Assembly: GCF_958979055.1 (NCBI RefSeq)
Contig: NC_084887.1
Location: 31,597,544 to 31,661,543 of the forward strand
Origin: Alnus glutinosa
Lineage: Eukaryota; Streptophyta; Magnoliopsida; Fagales; Betulaceae
Length of the DNA stretch: 64,000 nt
Direction: 5' to 3'
Below the pieces are notes generated by a model that was not told the origin of the DNA, ran no database searches, and worked only from the letters and a program-made list of their open reading frames with translations. The translations under genes were made by a program, and so were the position numbers. This document shows, in pieces, positions 60,801 to 64,000 of the stretch (position 1 is the first letter of the stretch; every line of letters starts with the position of its first letter).

Positions 60801-63326
60801 GTGATATATGCCCATTTACAAGGATAGACCGTTGTGCTGCATTTGTATTCATTTAATTGTTTTCTCGATTATCTTTTGGATTATTTGCATATTTTTGTAA
60901 ATGTGACCTTTAATGATTTTCAAACCCATCCTAATTAATTTGAAGTTTCCAAATTATTTTCAGCATTAATCAATCATGACTCTGTCTGGAAGAAAGTACA
61001 AACCAAAATTACTGGAATGAAACACATAAAATGAGGTATTATAAACCTGTTCAAATTCGTTGGTATCCTCCAGAAGTCCTAGATAATTCTTTCTTCGAAA
61101 AAAGCCAGCAGGACTATTGACACAAGTTTGTACCCCTCTGCGGCTCCTTGAGCTACATAGTGGTCTAAAATGGTGACACCTGGATATTACAGCTCTCAAG
61201 CCTAGATACCAACAATCAGCCTGCAATTTGTCCTTGCATATCTATGAAAAAAAGATAATTAGACAAAAAATGAAGCTATTAGTCTTAGCCAAAGAAAGAT
61301 AACTCAAACTGGGAAAGTAATATAACTTTTAATGCATAAACCATGAATAGTAAGATTACCAGATCAAGTGAACATTCGCCATAGATAAGAGAAAATGACA
61401 GACATTCCTTTTCAGGTTGAAATTGCCTCTGAAAGCTTACCTGAAACAAGTGGAATTACCATTCCAAAGAATGAATAAGGCAATATTTAGACCCCAAAAT
61501 CAAGGGATAACTTACTAAAGCAAACATGAGGCATTAGAATCTTTTACATACCTGTCCAGCAATTATATCCTTAACTAAGCTTAATTTCAATTGCTTTTCC
61601 TTCTTTCTGGAATACCAGATCAAATATTTCTCATCCTGTTACCAAAATAAATCAAAGTCTTGTTTATCTTAGTCTAACATAATGTTGCCCAAAGTGAAGG
61701 ACTGAAAAGTAAATAAGATAGAATTACATAAAAATTGATTTTTATGGTGTTTTGCCAGGGCATTGAATGCTTTGGTTTAGGCTAGAGTACCTCTACAAAA
61801 ATCATATAGATATGATTTAGACTAAAGAAGGATAACTAAGCAAACATTTTTTATTTTGGATATTGCTTACCTTGGTCTGCAGAAAAGAAGTAATCAAATT
61901 TTATGGTACACAACCAAGCTGAATATTTACTCTTATGGTGTTTTAAGTAAAAAATAAAAAATAAAAAACCAAATACAAAGTGTATAACACACCTTTATCT
62001 CCTTTGTTCCTTCGCAAAGTATGCTTTACTACTAAAATGCATGCTTGATCTTATTTAATCTAATATTTCCTCTCACTTGATTGAATTGTATTTCGTTCTG
62101 GGATGTCATTAAATAATCAAATGTATGATAGAAAATATGTAAACCTAGTTTATGTGTCCTAGTATAGCTTGGGATTCTTGTATTGGTCAGTCCTGTTCAT
62201 GTAGAACAAATTCATAATTATGTTCTAATAAGTTGTATCCGCACCATGTGACGAACCATAGATTTCAAGGGCACAAAACCCTCCTTTGTAAATTCTAAAG
62301 AACATGAAATAAGTAACATCAGCAATTCTTCACTAAAAGACAGAAGACACAAAATAACCAACTTCCTTGTTCACAGAAAAGAAGTGCATCAGTCCATATA
62401 AATACATTAAATTATAAGCATGATGCATAATAACATATCAAAAACTTGAAAGGGATTTAATACGAGAGTGAGAGGGCTTAGCCTCCCTCTTTTATACCCC
62501 AAGATTGGCAATCTATCTTCCTATGGATGGATGTGAGGGCATTCTATTTCTATTAGTTTCAACAGGACTATTCTCTTACATCCTATGGTTCCCTATAAGA
62601 CTCTCAGACACGCATCTTTCATCTTCTCATTTTACGTCTTCTCATCTGCATCTATCTCTTTCCCTCGTCATCACCGAAATTGTTGCAGCATCATCTCATG
62701 TTCAAATATCTTACATATGCTTCAGATTGAAATTAGCCTGAAAGGCACTTATATTATACCTCTCATCTTCATCATCTTTCTCAATTGAAGCAGTTCATCC
62801 AAAAAAAAAAAAATCTCCAGATCAGGAGGTTCAAATTACATAGATGGACATTTCCCATGTAGGCAACATATAAGTCATGTCCATTTTTATATGCAGCCAT
62901 TATTGCCCATCTAGATAAGTCACATCACACAACTAACTATATCGTATAATGAAATGCTACAACAGGCTATCCACAAGAAGTGATGCATCAAATGTCTAAA
63001 AGCTCCCACACATGTTTTAGGAAAGAAACTTGTCAGAGATTGCACAGCTCTCAATTATAAAGATAATTGAGTTAATTAGGTCTTTCCTTTATAGGGGAAC
63101 TAGCTGCTCAAACATAATTCATTAGCACTGATCCAGCAAATATCATTGCTATAAATGTGAAGCAATATAAACCTTCATTTACATGAAAGTGTAAAACTCT
63201 CATAATTCTAAACAAAGATACAAAGTCATATGCACACACCGTAGAAAGCCTGAAAGGGCACAATTTGGGCTTCCCTCTTTGTCCACACTTCAAAAGATAT
63301 GCACCCTTCTTTATGGATACAATTGC
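48889..63326 (-). CDS. PH-RCC1-FYVE-BRX protein (PRAF-like), 5' end outside the window
   Basis: Minus-strand exons in the window: 63326-63240, 61635-61552, 61440-61360, 61241-61047, 55982-53886, 51803-51657, 49792-49383, 48991-48889; GT-AG, phases agree, 1068 codons including the stop. Order: PH domain (AIVSIKKGAYLLKCGQRGKP onward), about seven RCC1 blades in the 2.1-kb exon (repeated TWGDG-GRLGH, ACGSWHTAA), a FYVE zinc finger with paired Cys and RKKHNCYNCG, a coiled coil (ARSLEKQNEIRSQKIQES), and a C-terminal BRX domain (EWVVQYEPGVFITF, AELWWEGNQ). FYVE/PH domains bind phosphoinositides; RCC1 propellers act on small GTPases. The family's first exon (M...IEQ) should lie beyond 64000, so the CDS is partial only because of the window edge. 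Confidence 0.94.
50395..50905 (+). mobile_element. TRIM in an intron of the RCC1-FYVE gene
   Basis: Terminal repeats 50395-50600 and about 50700-50905 (206 bp each) are close copies, starting TGTAACACCCC and ending TCGTTACA. The primer-binding site TGGTATTAGAGCC follows the first, and a purine run (AAAAGGGGGAG) precedes the second. CAAGT duplications flank it (50390-50394, 50906-50910). Structurally whole for a TRIM and fairly young. Same family as the element at 20501-20909. Confidence 0.88.
57754..57825 (+). mobile_element. tRNA-like SINE fragment
   Basis: TTTAACTCAATGGTAAAGT resembles an A box and GTCATTGGCTCAAATCT a B box at SINE-like spacing. Diverged, ends unclear, within the large RCC1-FYVE intron. 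Confidence 0.35.
58554..60014 (+). mobile_element. Non-autonomous LTR retrotransposon in the 5-kb RCC1-FYVE intron
   Basis: Terminal repeats 58554-58905 and 59528-60014 share most of their sequence (GCACTACGGT, TTTCTCCAAGTT, ATCCCGTTGC). The second is longer by a short internally repeated block. CCCTT duplications flank it (58549-58553, 60015-60019). A primer-binding-like TTGGTATCAAAGC follows the left repeat, and a polypurine tract (CCAAGGGGGAATGA) precedes the right one. The ~620-bp interior holds a short gag-like frame (58953-59177) and no pol, so it is a broken, non-autonomous relic of moderate age. Superfamily not determined. Confidence 0.8.
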
Positions 63327-64000
63327 CTGCACAGACTTACAGAAAAAGGTTTCAGCACAGAGAGAGAGAGAGAGAGGAACCATCCTCAACTACAAGAGTG
63401 AAAATTTGTATTGAAATCTCAAAAGTTTTAGATCCTATGATGTCAATCTCATGAACAAAAAGAAGCCACGGGAATTTAAAAAATCAAAGCTCTCCTTTTT
63501 ACTTTTCTTTTTACCTCCAGTTTCGTTAGTAATAAATTGGAGGGCAAAAAAGCTATTCAAGTCCCCACCTTCCAACTTCTTTTATTATCATTTGAACTCA
63601 CAGAAAGCTTGAGATCCTTTTATCAAAAATTAATTTAAAATTGATCAAGATTGGAATTAGTTAATTTAAATTATTGTGTGAAACTATAATAAAAAAACAA
63701 GAAATGATTAGTCAGAAAATGAGTAAATATGTTGTAAGAAAACATCTCTAAAGAGAGCCCAAATGCCAGTTAAGGCTGAGAGGGAAACCACAATCAGCAA
63801 TTAATGTCAGCCACAACCTTTTGAAATATGAGAAGAAAAACCCCTTTTTCTTAACCGGAAAAAGGGCAAATTGCAGCAGCCTTATATCAAAAGAACTACA
63901 ATCAATGTTTGATCTCTGATATGATTTTGTAATCATAATACTAACTTCCATGTCAAAGCTTTGGCAGCTACAAGAACACAACATTTTCAAATCACAACAA
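63327..64000. other. First intron of the RCC1-FYVE gene (edge of window)
   Basis: Upstream of the first PH-domain exon in the window, with a (GA)n run at about 63360-63376 and AT-rich DNA. I looked for the expected short first exon ending in a Glu/Gln codon before GT and found no convincing one, so it probably lies beyond 64000. Confidence 0.6.

Overview
The window is plant nuclear DNA from a core eudicot, probably a woody rosid. The evidence is AT-rich intergenic DNA, many short GT-AG introns, long (TA)n/(GA)n microsatellites, miniature LTR elements (TRIM and Cassandra types), Mutator-type MITEs, and proteins that match eudicot families closely. Nothing bacterial, organellar or CRISPR-like is present. 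Gene models were built by eye from splice sites, reading-frame phase and remembered family sequences; no search was run.

Layout, left to right: (1) phytoene synthase, minus strand, 54-4725, 6 coding exons, 435 aa, complete. (2) A 3.4 kb divergent promoter region with G-boxes, a G-rich tract and an inverted-repeat element. (3) A SET-domain methyltransferase of the SDG40 type, plus strand, 8150-12002, 6 exons, 495 aa. (4) A minus-strand non-coding locus, about 13390-14430: four tandem ~195-200 bp units, each holding what looks like a box C/D snoRNA, behind a promoter with TATA, telo-box and site II motifs. (5) A SUS5/6-type sucrose synthase, plus, 16680-21298, 13 exons, 840 aa, with one GC-AG intron and two miniature LTR elements in or beside it. 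(6) A CDC50/LEM3 ALA-interacting subunit, plus, 24681-29573, 8 exons, 352 aa. (7) A secreted protein of a plant family with no function known to me, minus, 31088-36544, 11 exons including a 14-nt microexon, 411 aa. (8) A NAC transcription factor of the NAC028/045/086 group, minus, 38840-43709, 6 exons, 644 aa, with C-terminal hydrophobic segments. (9) A repeat-rich gap, 43.7-48.9 kb. (10) A PH-RCC1-FYVE-BRX protein, minus, 48889 to beyond the right edge, with only the first exon missing.

The PSY, SDG40 and NAC order recalls the Arabidopsis chromosome 5 neighbours At5g17230, At5g17240 and At5g17260, so the left two thirds may be a conserved block expanded by other genes and repeats. The genes do not form a pathway. 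They are independent units for carotenoid synthesis, lysine methylation, sucrose cleavage, lipid flipping, transcription and phosphoinositide signalling.

The most interesting signal is the snoRNA-like tandem cluster at 13.4-14.1 kb. It has canonical C and D boxes in all four units, pairing termini, an internal hairpin with a compensatory base-pair change, and promoter motifs typical of plant snoRNA and ribosomal-protein genes, but no guide target I could assign with confidence.
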